DNA of 7,998 nucleotides, taken from UBA1858 sp965658595. GTDB lineage: Bacteria > Pseudomonadota > Gammaproteobacteria > UBA4575. The translations under genes and the position numbers were made by a program. Location: assembly GCA_965658595.1 (NCBI GenBank), contig CBFHSW010000019.1:1-7998 (forward strand), written 5' to 3'. The notes beneath the pieces were generated by a model, which saw only the letters and a program-made list of their open reading frames with translations, did not search any database and had not been told where the DNA came from. Positions 1-6,758 of this stretch are shown piece after piece (within the stretch, counting starts at the first letter, position 1; each line of letters opens with the position of its first letter).

Positions 1-794
1 GTCCTGCTGGGACTTTTACAGAAGAAGCGGCACTCAAACATTTTGGGCATTCGGTGAAAACCAGTGCTATGCAGTCTATCGATGAGGTTTTCAGAGAAGT
101 GGAGTCCGGTAGTTGTCACTATGGCGTCGTGCCCATAGAAAATTCTACCGAGGGTGTCATTACTCATACCTTAGATAATTTTTTGCGTTCACCATTGAAG
201 ATTGTGGGTGAAGTGGAATTACGTATTCACCACCACCTGCTCTCACAGGGTACGCTAATGGAGGATGTGGAGACTATTTATTCGCATCAACAATCACTGG
301 CACAATGTCGCCAATGGCTTGATGCCAACATTGCTGGAGTCGCTCGTGAAGCGGTAGTGAGCAATGCTTATGGTGCCAAAATGGTTCAAGGTCAAGCCGG
401 TGTAGCGGCTATAGCCAGCAGTTCTGCGGCCGAAAAATATGGTCTAGATGTGCTCGCCAGTAATATAGAAGATCGTCCGGATAACACTACACGTTTCCTC
501 GTGATCGGCCATAACAATGTGAGTCCATCGGGGCGTGATAAGACCAGTTTATTGGTGAGTGCACCCAATCAGTCAGGAGCTTTGCATCAGCTACTGGCTC
601 CGTTCGCTCGTCACGATGTCAGTCTTACGCGTATCGAATCACGTCCTTCGCATAGTGCCAAGTGGGAATACGTATTCTTCCTCGATTTAGAGGCGCATGC
701 TGATGAAGGACCACTCAAAAGCGCATTAGAGGAGTTGGGAGCAGTCACGGATATGATCAAAATTTTAGGTTCATACCCTAAAGGTGCGCTGTGA
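1..794 (+). CDS. pheA: P-protein: prephenate dehydratase with C-terminal ACT domain (5' end outside window)
   Basis: Converts prephenate to phenylpyruvate in the cytoplasm, the phenylalanine branch after chorismate. The reading frame is already open at base 3 and starts with PAGTFTEEAALKHFG, the well-known beginning of the dehydratase domain, so the GTG at 54 is internal and the true start lies upstream. About 263 residues are visible. The dehydratase signature TRF lies at 489-497. It is followed by an ACT regulatory domain with a GALH segment and the ESRP motif at 636-647, both part of phenylalanine feedback binding in this family. P-proteins of relatives have an N-terminal AroQ chorismate mutase domain of roughly 90 residues; whether it is present here cannot be seen. 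tyrA follows after 24 bases, in the same frame, so co-transcription is likely. No hisC lies between them, unlike in Pseudomonas. Confidence 0.96.
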   Translation, partial: PAGTFTEEAALKHFGHSVKTSAMQSIDEVFREVESGSCHYGVVPIENSTEGVITHTLDNFLRSPLKIVGEVELRIHHHLLSQGTLMEDVETIYSHQQSLAQCRQWLDANIAGVAREAVVSNAYGAKMVQGQAGVAAIASSSAAEKYGLDVLASNIEDRPDNTTRFLVIGHNNVSPSGRDKTSLLVSAPNQSGALHQLLAPFARHDVSLTRIESRPSHSAKWEYVFFLDLEAHADEGPLKSALEELGAVTDMIKILGSYPKGAL

Positions 795-818
795 TTAAGT
801 GCCAGACTGAGAAATATC

Positions 819-1676
819 ATGATTGAGAGTGTTGGGATAATTGGCATAGGCATGATCGGCGGTTCTATCGCTCGGTCCCTGCGTGACAAACAAATCTGTG
901 AAAAGATTATTGGTATTGATGCCTGTGCTGATACGCTTGCGATTGCACTCAACGAACAAATAGTGGACGAGGCTTACGCCTCAGTGCAGGATTGCCCAAC
1001 GGTTCCACAAATAGTCATTATATGTGTGCCGGTATCTGTCATCAGCCAAGTCTTCTCACAGTGCGAAGCATGGTTTGCAGAGTGTGAGGCGATCACCGAT
1101 GTCGGCAGTACCAAGCAAAGTGTGATTGATGGTCTGCAGGCGGCATTGCCTGAGTTGCCAGAGAATTTTGTACCAGCTCATCCCATTGCAGGACGTGAGC
1201 TCAGTGGTGTGCAAGCCGCAGTATCGGGTTTGTTTGATAACAAGAAGGTGATTCTCACCCCAACATTAGTGACTTCGCCGATCAGCCTTATGCTAGTCAC
1301 AGAGATGTGGCAACAAATAGGGTCTGAAGTTGAATATATGAATGCTGATAGCCACGATCAAATATTAGCCGCGACCAGTCACCTGCCTCATGTATTAGCT
1401 TATGCTCTAGTGCACTGTTTGGCACATCAAACTCAAACACCGGAGATATTTCGTTATGCTGCCGGTGGGTTTGCTGACTTTACACGCATCGCTTCTAGCG
1501 ATCCGGCATTATGGCAGGATATCTGTATGGCCAATCAAGCACCGTTGGTAGAAGCTATCGAAGGTTTTGAGAAAACCCTCAAACAATTGCGTGAGAATAT
1601 TCAGAATCAAGATGATGAAGCTTTACAACAGATGTTTGAGCAAGCCAAAACAGCGCGTGATACATTCACGCAATAG
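819..1676 (+). CDS. tyrA: Prephenate (cyclohexadienyl) dehydrogenase
   Basis: Oxidatively decarboxylates prephenate (or arogenate) towards tyrosine, in the cytoplasm. The 285 residues show an N-terminal Rossmann fold with GIGMIGG at 9-15 and an acidic residue at the end of the second strand (D34, in IIGID), which favours NAD+ over NADP+. Further family motifs are ITDVGSTK, HPIAG at 121-125, SHLPH at 187-191 (carrying the catalytic histidine) and DFTRIASSDP at 220-229 (substrate-binding arginine R223). No ACT or chorismate mutase domain is fused, so it is the short monofunctional form. Prephenate versus arogenate specificity cannot be read from the sequence. The ATG at 819 is chosen because an in-frame stop (the pheA TGA) lies at 792-794 and the Rossmann strand begins at once; the ribosome site is weak (TGAGAA, 808-813). 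In Pseudomonas TyrA is fused to AroA; here they are separate genes 183 bases apart. Confidence 0.95.
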   Translation: MIESVGIIGIGMIGGSIARSLRDKQICEKIIGIDACADTLAIALNEQIVDEAYASVQDCPTVPQIVIICVPVSVISQVFSQCEAWFAECEAITDVGSTKQSVIDGLQAALPELPENFVPAHPIAGRELSGVQAAVSGLFDNKKVILTPTLVTSPISLMLVTEMWQQIGSEVEYMNADSHDQILAATSHLPHVLAYALVHCLAHQTQTPEIFRYAAGGFADFTRIASSDPALWQDICMANQAPLVEAIEGFEKTLKQLRENIQNQDDEALQQMFEQAKTARDTFTQ

Positions 1677-1694
1677 CGATCAAACAGACTCAAC

Positions 1695-1730
1695 AATTAA
1701 CGTATGCACTGTGGTGGTTAATTTTTTCTT
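1695..1730 (+). terminator. Probable rho-independent terminator after tyrA
   Basis: A 7-bp stem AATTAAC (1695-1701) / GTTAATT (1717-1723) can be extended by CAC (1707-1709) / GTG (1714-1716) around a TGTG loop, with a 5-base bulge on the left arm. It runs into TTTTTTCTT at 1722-1730. The position 18 bases after the tyrA stop fits the end of a pheA-tyrA transcript. The stem is AT-rich and bulged, so efficiency may be low. Confidence 0.5.
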
Positions 1731-1770
1731 ATTAAGAGTAATTCAGTAAGTAAAAAACCAATGAAGACAT

Positions 1771-1784
1771 GTAAGCAGGCTTAC
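1771..1784. repeat. Inverted repeat GTAAGC-AG-GCTTAC
   Basis: Two perfectly complementary 6-base arms flank a 2-base centre, so as DNA it looks like a compact operator-style palindrome; as RNA the loop is too tight for a stable hairpin without opening the inner pair. It sits about 80 bases before the aroA start. No known operator is recognised. Confidence 0.35.
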
Positions 1785-1819
1785 AAGCAGACACATAAGC
1801 AAACGCATAAAACCATTTC
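1772..1819 (+). repeat. 12-bp degenerate tandem repeat upstream of aroA
   Basis: Three consecutive 12-base units are seen: TAAGCAGGCTTA (1772-1783), CAAGCAGACACA (1784-1795) and TAAGCAAACGCA (1796-1807), followed by a decayed copy beginning TAAAACC at 1808. The shared core is YAAGCARRC. The first unit also forms part of an inverted repeat, GTAAGC-AG-GCTTAC at 1771-1784. The stretch lies in the 183-base tyrA-aroA gap, just before the region expected to hold the aroA leader. A regulatory role is possible but not shown. Confidence 0.6.
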
Positions 1820-1859
1820 TTAAACCTGATTCAGAACCTACAGCGTAAAGTGATTAACT

Positions 1860-3161
1860 TTGAAATATAACGTCCAACCCAGCTCTCATATCGCAGGCGA
1901 AATCACCGTTCCTGGTGATAAGTCTATCTCTCATCGTGCCATTATGTTTGCTTCTCTAGCCGAGGGTAAAACACATGTAAAAGGTTTTTTACAAGGTGAG
2001 GATTGTCTGGCCACTTTGCATGCTTTTGAGCAGATGGGCGTGCGCATTGATTATCAACAAAATGGTGAAGTGACTATTCATGGCGTGGGTCGTGATGGAT
2101 TGCAAACACCCAAGCAAGTATTGGACTGCGGAAATTCAGGTACCTCCATGCGTTTGTTAACCGGCTTGCTTGCAGGGCAAGGTATTGATGCAACTTTAGT
2201 GGGAGATGGCTCTTTAATGCAACGTCCTATGCGACGTGTGTGTGATCCTGTTAATAGTATGGGGGCAAATATAGAAACAGCTGAGTCCGGTGCGCCTCCT
2301 GTGGTGATAAAAAGTGTGCCGAGTTTGAAAGGCATTCGTTACCCATTACCAGTGGCTAGCGCGCAGGTGAAATCTGCGGTTTTACTGGCTGGCCTGTTTG
2401 CGGAGGGTGTCACAGAAGTCATAGAGCCGAAAGCAACTCGCGACCATACGGAGCGTATGTTGCAATCATTTTCTTATCCGATTCAGGTGGATGGCCCTAG
2501 CATTAAGGTGGAAGGTGGGCATGCCCTCAAAGGTACAGATATTAATGTGCCCTCTGATATATCTTCAGCGGCATTTTTTATCGTGGCAGCATGCATCGCA
2601 CCTGAGGGTGAGATCACCCTACATAATGTCGGTATGAATCCTACTCGCACAGGAGTTTTGGACATTTTAAAGGCGATGAATGCCTCTATCGAAATTCACA
2701 ATGAAGTTATGCAGGGCGGAGAGCCCACGGCTTCGATTACCGTCAAAAGTAGTCAATTACGTGGTATTGATGTGCCGCCTGAACTAGTGCCCTCGGCGAT
2801 AGATGAGTTTCCTGTGCTATGTGTAGCGGCGGCCTGTGCTGAAGGCACTACACGAGTCACTCAAGCAGAGGAACTGCGTGTCAAAGAAAGTGATCGCATC
2901 GCACTAGTGGCTGAAGGTTTGAATACGCTTGGGGTGAGTGTGCAAGAATATCCAGATGGTCTTAGCATTGAAGGTGGTGCTATTGGTGGAGGCATGATTC
3001 GTAGTGGTCACGATCATCGTATTGCTATGGCTTTTACGATGGCTTCATTGCGCGCACAAGATATTATTCAGATCGATGATTGTGCCAATGTGGCGACTTC
3101 ATTTCCGGGCTTTGTCGATATGGCACGTGCGGTCGGCCTTAATATCCACGTAGAAGAATGA
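1860..3161 (+). CDS. aroA: 5-enolpyruvylshikimate-3-phosphate synthase, class II type
   Basis: Transfers enolpyruvyl from PEP to shikimate-3-phosphate, the sixth shikimate step, in the cytoplasm. The 433 residues carry PGDKSISHR at 18-26 (K21, S22, R26 bind substrates), GNSGT at 91-95, GDGSLMQRPM at 115-124, SAQVK at 167-171, RDHTE at 194-198, NPTR at 260-263, DEFP at 315-318 (catalytic aspartate D315), KESDR at 342-346 and HDHRIAM at 384-390. GDKS, SAQxK, RxHTE and NxTR together are the published motif set of class II EPSP synthases. The start is TTG: an in-frame TGA lies at 1851-1853, and the next ATG (1944) would remove the conserved PGDKS motif. AAAGTGA at 1847-1853 is a modest ribosome site. 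cmk follows 9 bases after the stop. Unlike in Pseudomonas, it is not fused to tyrA. Confidence 0.96.
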   Translation: MKYNVQPSSHIAGEITVPGDKSISHRAIMFASLAEGKTHVKGFLQGEDCLATLHAFEQMGVRIDYQQNGEVTIHGVGRDGLQTPKQVLDCGNSGTSMRLLTGLLAGQGIDATLVGDGSLMQRPMRRVCDPVNSMGANIETAESGAPPVVIKSVPSLKGIRYPLPVASAQVKSAVLLAGLFAEGVTEVIEPKATRDHTERMLQSFSYPIQVDGPSIKVEGGHALKGTDINVPSDISSAAFFIVAACIAPEGEITLHNVGMNPTRTGVLDILKAMNASIEIHNEVMQGGEPTASITVKSSQLRGIDVPPELVPSAIDEFPVLCVAAACAEGTTRVTQAEELRVKESDRIALVAEGLNTLGVSVQEYPDGLSIEGGAIGGGMIRSGHDHRIAMAFTMASLRAQDIIQIDDCANVATSFPGFVDMARAVGLNIHVEE

Positions 3162-3170
3162 ATTAAGCCT

Positions 3171-3866
3171 ATGGCCGACTCAAACACAGTCAACTGTGGT
3201 ACTGACATCCCTGTGATTACGGTGGATGGCCCAGCCGGTGTTGGCAAGGGCACATTGGCTAAAACACTGGCTGCTAAGTATGGATTTCATTATCTGGATT
3301 CGGGTGCGATCTATCGAGTAGTGGCTTTGGAAGTCTTACAGCGAGGGCTGGACAGCACTCAAGTTGAAGAAATTGTCGAATGTGCGACACATTTACAGAT
3401 TAGTTTTCCTGCCGAGCAACAATACTCTGCGCACAGCAATAACATTGATATTGATGGTGATATTCGCTCTGAGCAATGTTCTTCTATGGCCTCGCGAATC
3501 GCCGCACAGCCCGCCATTCGTGCGCAATTATTGATGTTGCAGAAAAGTTTCCAGCGCGCCCCCGGTTTGGTTTGTGATGGGCGTGATATGGGCACAGTGG
3601 TGTTTCCACAGGCCAAAGTGAAGATTTTTCTCGAAGCTAGTGTGCAAGAACGTGCGGAAAGACGATATAAACAGTTGATTGAACAGGGTATTAGTGCTAA
3701 TTTTGCTCACCTTTTCGACAGTATATCCGCGCGTGATGAACGAGATCGTTCGCGAGCGTCCTCACCGTTGGTGGCTGCCGAAGATGCATGGGTGATTGAT
3801 ACTACCGAAATGACTATCGAAAAAGTGATCGGTGCCTCAACTGATTATATCGATAAGACATTATAA
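3171..3866 (+). CDS. cmk: Cytidylate kinase (CMP/dCMP kinase)
   Basis: Phosphorylates CMP and dCMP with ATP in the cytoplasm, recycling cytidine nucleotides for RNA, DNA and lipid synthesis. The 231 residues show the P-loop GPAGVGKGT at 20-28, LDSGAIYR at 42-49 (family LDSGAxYR), DGRDMGTVVFP beginning at D136, and ARDERDRSR at 187-195, the lid and arginine-rich substrate segment. Length and motifs fit the full-size bacterial Cmk family. The ATG at 3171 lies 9 bases after the aroA stop, with only a weak purine run (GAATGAATTAAG) before it, so translational coupling to aroA is likely. A polar tail of about 12 residues precedes the first strand. The aroA-cmk-rpsA order is conserved in many Gammaproteobacteria. 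Confidence 0.96.
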   Translation: MADSNTVNCGTDIPVITVDGPAGVGKGTLAKTLAAKYGFHYLDSGAIYRVVALEVLQRGLDSTQVEEIVECATHLQISFPAEQQYSAHSNNIDIDGDIRSEQCSSMASRIAAQPAIRAQLLMLQKSFQRAPGLVCDGRDMGTVVFPQAKVKIFLEASVQERAERRYKQLIEQGISANFAHLFDSISARDERDRSRASSPLVAAEDAWVIDTTEMTIEKVIGASTDYIDKTL

Positions 3867-3919
3867 GTAAGTGGTTCAATTGTACTTTAACTAACCAAAT
3901 ATATAGAAGTTATTATCTT
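3867..3919 (+). promoter_or_regulatory. rpsA leader with short GAAG Shine-Dalgarno in AT-rich context
   Basis: The 53 bases between cmk and rpsA are strongly A/T-rich. The only Shine-Dalgarno-like element is GAAG at 3906-3909, 10 bases before the ATG. In E. coli the rpsA initiation region likewise uses a reduced GAAG element in an AU-rich structured leader, and S1 represses its own translation there. The resemblance suggests the same autogenous control here. I do not see a convincing promoter in this gap. Confidence 0.4.
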
Positions 3920-5584
3920 ATGAGCGAAAGTTTTGCTGAATTATTAGAAGAAAGTTTTTCTAAACTAAATATGAAATCAGGTTCCATTGTTGAAGGAACC
4001 GTTATTGATGTTAGAAATGATGTAGTCGTAGTCAATGCCGGTCTTAAATCTGAAGGCGTTATCCCAATAGACCAATTTAAAACTGAGCGTGGTGAAGTCA
4101 ACGTTGTTATCGGTGACGTGGTTGAAGTTGCACTCGAAGCTATTGAAGATGGTTATGGAGAGACTCGTCTCTCACGTGAAAAAGCGCGTCGTGCTAAAGC
4201 TTGGAGTGAGTTGGAGCGCATTAGTGAGTCTGGTGAAACGATTGTGGGTGTTATCACCGGTAAGGTGAAAGGCGGCTTCACAGTGGAATTGCCTGATATC
4301 CGCGCATTCTTACCAGGTTCTTTGGTTGATGTACGACCTGTTCGTGACACAGCTTATCTAGAAGGCAAAGAATTAGAATTTAAAGTGATCAAGTTGGATC
4401 AACGTCGTAACAACGTAGTGGTATCACGTCGTGCCGTCGTTGAGACAGAGTTCAGCGCAGAGCGCGAAACATTGCTTGAGACATTACAAGACGGTAGCGT
4501 AGTAAAAGGTATCGTTAAGAATCTTACCGATTACGGTGCATTCCTTGATCTTGGTGGTGTGGATGGTTTACTCCACATTACTGATATGGCTTGGAAACGC
4601 GTAAAGCATCCATCAGAAGTGGTTGCCATCGGTGATGAAATTGAAGTTAAAGTCCTTAAGTTCGACAAAGAGAAGACCCGCGTATCACTTGGTCTTAAGC
4701 AATTAGGATCAGACCCATGGGCTGACCTAATGCGTCGTTTCCCTGAAGGTTCAAGAACCTTTGGTAAGGTCACGAATATTGCTGACTACGGTTGCTTTGT
4801 TGAAATCGAAGATGGTGTCGAGGGATTAGTGCACGTATCTGAGATGGATTGGACTAGCAAGAACGTTAACCCTGCCAAGATTGTGGCACTGGGTGACGAA
4901 GTGGAAGTCATGGTTTTGGATATCGACGAGGAACGTCGTCGTATCTCATTGGGCATTAAGCAATGTCAATCAAATCCATGGGATGAATTCGCAGCCACTC
5001 ACGATAAGGGCGGCAAAGTGAGCGGTCAGATTAAGTCAATCACTGACTTCGGTATCTTTATCGGACTTGATGGTGGTATTGATGGATTGGTTCACTTGTC
5101 AGATATCTCTTGGAATGACACCGGTGAAGATGCGATTCGCAGCTTCAAGAAAGGTGAAGAGATTGAAGCCGTAGTACTCGCCGTTGATGCGGAGCGTGAG
5201 CGTATTTCCCTAGGTATTAAGCAAATGGATCAAGATCCATTGTCTGGTTACCTTGCCGAAAATCAAAAGGGGAGTATAGTTAACGGAACGGTCAAAGAGA
5301 TTGATGCTAAGGCAGCAATCATTGACCTTGGTGATGGAATCGATGGCGTACTCAGAGCTACTGAATATGCACGAGACAAGATAGAAGACTTGCGCACTGT
5401 ACTTAAAGAAGGTGATGCAGTTGAAGCTAAATTCATCGGTGTGGATCGTAAGACTCGTGCGATTAATTTATCGATCAAAGCCAAGGAAGAGCAAGAAGAA
5501 GCTGACGTATTGTCGGATTACAGCAATTCAGACGGTAGCTCTACTTCTCTAGGCGATATTCTCAAGGAACAGATGGGCGAATAA
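3920..5584 (+). CDS. rpsA: 30S ribosomal protein S1
   Basis: Binds mRNA on the 30S subunit and lets it initiate on weak or structured leaders. The 554 residues hold six OB-fold S1 domains, at approximately 20-86, 104-172, 190-260, 276-346, 363-434 and 450-520, each opening with a G-x-(V/I)-x-G-x-(V/I) pattern. The middle domains show the YGAF/YGCF/FGIF and GLLH/GLVH motifs typical of RNA-binding copies. Domains 1-2 (ribosome and S2 contact) and 6 are more divergent, as usual. The C-terminal tail is acidic and Ser-rich and ends in SLGDILKEQMGE, a common gammaproteobacterial ending. Length matches the E. coli protein (557 residues). Codon use leans to CGT, GGT, AAC and ATC, as expected for a highly expressed gene. 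It starts at an ATG behind a GAAG element; ihfB follows after 29 bases. Confidence 0.98.
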   Translation: MSESFAELLEESFSKLNMKSGSIVEGTVIDVRNDVVVVNAGLKSEGVIPIDQFKTERGEVNVVIGDVVEVALEAIEDGYGETRLSREKARRAKAWSELERISESGETIVGVITGKVKGGFTVELPDIRAFLPGSLVDVRPVRDTAYLEGKELEFKVIKLDQRRNNVVVSRRAVVETEFSAERETLLETLQDGSVVKGIVKNLTDYGAFLDLGGVDGLLHITDMAWKRVKHPSEVVAIGDEIEVKVLKFDKEKTRVSLGLKQLGSDPWADLMRRFPEGSRTFGKVTNIADYGCFVEIEDGVEGLVHVSEMDWTSKNVNPAKIVALGDEVEVMVLDIDEERRRISLGIKQCQSNPWDEFAATHDKGGKVSGQIKSITDFGIFIGLDGGIDGLVHLSDISWNDTGEDAIRSFKKGEEIEAVVLAVDAERERISLGIKQMDQDPLSGYLAENQKGSIVNGTVKEIDAKAAIIDLGDGIDGVLRATEYARDKIEDLRTVLKEGDAVEAKFIGVDRKTRAINLSIKAKEEQEEADVLSDYSNSDGSSTSLGDILKEQMGE

Positions 5585-5613
5585 TCTTCATAAATCAAAA
5601 CAAGGGCGAACTG

Positions 5614-5925
5614 GTGAGTAACGACATCACTAAATCCGAGCTGATTGAAAAGATCTCTCAAAAACAAAAGCACTTGCAACAAAAAGACATAGAGCTGGCC
5701 GTTAAAAGTGTGATTGAACAGATGAGCGATGCGCTTTCCACAGGGAAGCGCATCGAGATTCGTGGCTTTGGTAGTTTCTCCCTACATTTTCGTCCGCCAC
5801 GCATAGGCCGAAACCCTAAAACGGGTGAGTCTGTGTCCTTACCGGGTAAGCATGTACCGCATTTCAAACCTGGTAAAGAACTGCGTGAACGCGTCAATAA
5901 AGATTCAACTAAAGAAATAGACTAG
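5614..5925 (+). CDS. ihfB: Integration host factor subunit beta
   Basis: With IhfA forms the heterodimer IHF, a nucleoid protein that binds specific sites and bends DNA sharply, affecting transcription, replication and recombination. The 103 residues contain TKSELIEKI near the N-terminus, the dimer core ending RIEIRGFGSFSLHFR, the DNA-inserting arm with GRNPKTG (P68 in N67-P68-K69) and VPHFKPGKELRERVN. These match E. coli IhfB closely. It is slightly longer than the usual 94 because of an MSND start and a charged tail STKEID. The GTG at 5614 is preceded by AAGGG (5602-5606) with a 7-base spacer. It lies 29 bases after rpsA, as in most Gammaproteobacteria, where it is both read through from rpsA and has its own promoters. 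The lapA/lapB genes that often follow are absent. Confidence 0.97.
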   Translation: MSNDITKSELIEKISQKQKHLQQKDIELAVKSVIEQMSDALSTGKRIEIRGFGSFSLHFRPPRIGRNPKTGESVSLPGKHVPHFKPGKELRERVNKDSTKEID

Positions 5926-5973
5926 CTGACCTTGTCTACGCTCAGTAGTCATAGGAAGGAAATACACTAGTTT

Positions 5974-6660
5974 ATGGTTATCGTAGCTCTCGACTTTTCA
6001 GATCCTCAAGCTGCACTCGCTTTAGCAGAAAAAATCCCCGCTTCATCCTGTGCACTCAAAGTCGGCTTTGAATTATTTCTATCAGGTGGCCCTGCGTTAG
6101 TAGAAGCGTTGGTCAGCCAAGGCTTTAAAGTATTTCTAGATTTAAAATTTCATGATATTCCTAATACAGTGGCCCAGGCTTGTGCCGCCGCCGCGTCATT
6201 GGGTGTATGGATGATTAATGTGCATGCCAGTGGTGGCATGAGAATGATGGAGGCAGCCAGAGAAGCGATAGACAAGTCGCAACATAGGCCACATTTGATT
6301 GCAGTCACTGTCCTGACTTCATCTAGCCAAGCGGATCTAGATAGCACAGGTGTTCAAGGTGAGCTCACTCAAGTGGTCACGCGCTGGGCGCAACAATCTC
6401 ACCAAGCGGGTTGTGATGGTGTGGTTAGTTCTGCACAAGAAGCCCGGATGATTCGACAAGCCACAGCCCCTGAGTTTTTGATCGTCACCCCGGGAATACG
6501 TCTGCCTGCGGACTCACAAGATGATCAGATTCGCATTGTTACCCCTCAAGATGCTGCTCAAGCTGGCGTTAACCATATTGTAGTCGGGCGACCTATAACT
6601 AAAGCTGAACAACCTCAACAAGCACTCCAGACTTTTGTGAATGCGTTTGCCGGTGCATGA
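5974..6660 (+). CDS. pyrF: Orotidine 5'-phosphate decarboxylase
   Basis: Decarboxylates OMP to UMP, the last step of de novo pyrimidine synthesis, in the cytoplasm. The 228 residues start directly in the first barrel strand (VIVALDF) and carry the catalytic segment DLKFHDIPNT at 56-65. There D56, K58 and D61 correspond to the Asp-Lys-Asp charge network of E. coli (D71, K73, D76). VTPGIR at 171-176 and VGRPIT at 204-209 form the phosphate-binding site. Length is normal for the bacterial type I family. The ATG at 5974 is fixed by an in-frame TAG at 5968-5970. A strong purine run AGGAAGGA lies at 5953-5960, although its 13-base spacer is long. The gene follows ihfB by 48 bases, so it may belong to the rpsA-ihfB transcript. 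Confidence 0.97.
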   Translation: MVIVALDFSDPQAALALAEKIPASSCALKVGFELFLSGGPALVEALVSQGFKVFLDLKFHDIPNTVAQACAAAASLGVWMINVHASGGMRMMEAAREAIDKSQHRPHLIAVTVLTSSSQADLDSTGVQGELTQVVTRWAQQSHQAGCDGVVSSAQEARMIRQATAPEFLIVTPGIRLPADSQDDQIRIVTPQDAAQAGVNHIVVGRPITKAEQPQQALQTFVNAFAGA

Positions 6661-6706
6661 TGCACTGGTGAGTCTGTTGGAATAGCACCGACTTACTTAG
6701 ACTTCC

Positions 6707-6737
6707 TTTACACGTGTTTTATGCACGTGAATATATT
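6707..6737 (+). promoter_or_regulatory. Possible sigma-70 promoter for comEA
   Basis: TTTACA at 6707-6712 matches the -35 consensus in five of six positions, and TATATT at 6732-6737 matches the -10 consensus in five of six. The 19-base spacer is longer than ideal. A transcript would start near 6744, only just upstream of the ribosome site, which weakens the call. Confidence 0.25.
6711..6729. repeat. Paired CACGTG palindromes, 13 bp apart
   Basis: CACGTG occurs at 6711-6716 and again at 6724-6729, separated by TTTTATG. Each copy is a perfect 6-bp palindrome and the two can also pair as a 6-bp stem with a 7-base loop, followed by AT-rich sequence (AATATATTATTTATTTT). It lies between pyrF and comEA, so it could be an operator, a weak terminator for pyrF, or chance. 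Confidence 0.4.
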
Positions 6738-6746
6738 ATTTATTTT

Positions 6747-6753
6747 AGGAGGT
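6747..6753 (+). promoter_or_regulatory. Strong Shine-Dalgarno AGGAGGT deciding the comEA start
   Basis: A full-consensus AGGAGGT lies 5 bases before the ATG at 6759. It is the best ribosome site in the window and rules against the in-frame GTG at 6714, which would prepend 15 residues in front of the Met-Lys-Lys of a clear signal peptide. Confidence 0.85.
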
Positions 6754-6758
6754 TTAGT

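Noticed and set aside
54..56. GTG at 54 as the start of pheA
   Set aside because: The frame continues upstream to base 3 with conserved dehydratase residues (PAGTFTEEAAL), so this codon is internal.
611..952. 113-codon minus-strand frame across the pheA-tyrA junction
   Set aside because: It is antisense to two well-supported genes, lacks recognisable motifs and is explained as a shadow of their codon use.
1567..1749. 60-codon plus-strand frame at the end of tyrA
   Set aside because: It mostly overlaps conserved tyrA sequence in another frame, has no ribosome site and runs into the terminator-like hairpin.
2078..2335. Minus-strand frames inside aroA, cmk, rpsA, ihfB and pyrF
   Set aside because: All lie fully opposite conserved genes and show no family motifs or ribosome sites.
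3880..3907. Promoter-like TTGTAC and TATAGA before rpsA
   Set aside because: Spacing is usable, but a start near 3914 would exclude the GAAG ribosome element and leave about 6 leader bases.
6667..6697. Hairpin after pyrF (GTGAGTC with GACTTAC)
   Set aside because: It has a 7-bp stem with one G-U pair, a 15-base loop and no real T-run, so it is too weak to call a terminator.
6714..6758. GTG at 6714 as the comEA start, adding 15 residues
   Set aside because: It lies upstream of the AGGAGGT site and would put an unlikely sequence before a normal Met-Lys-Lys signal peptide.
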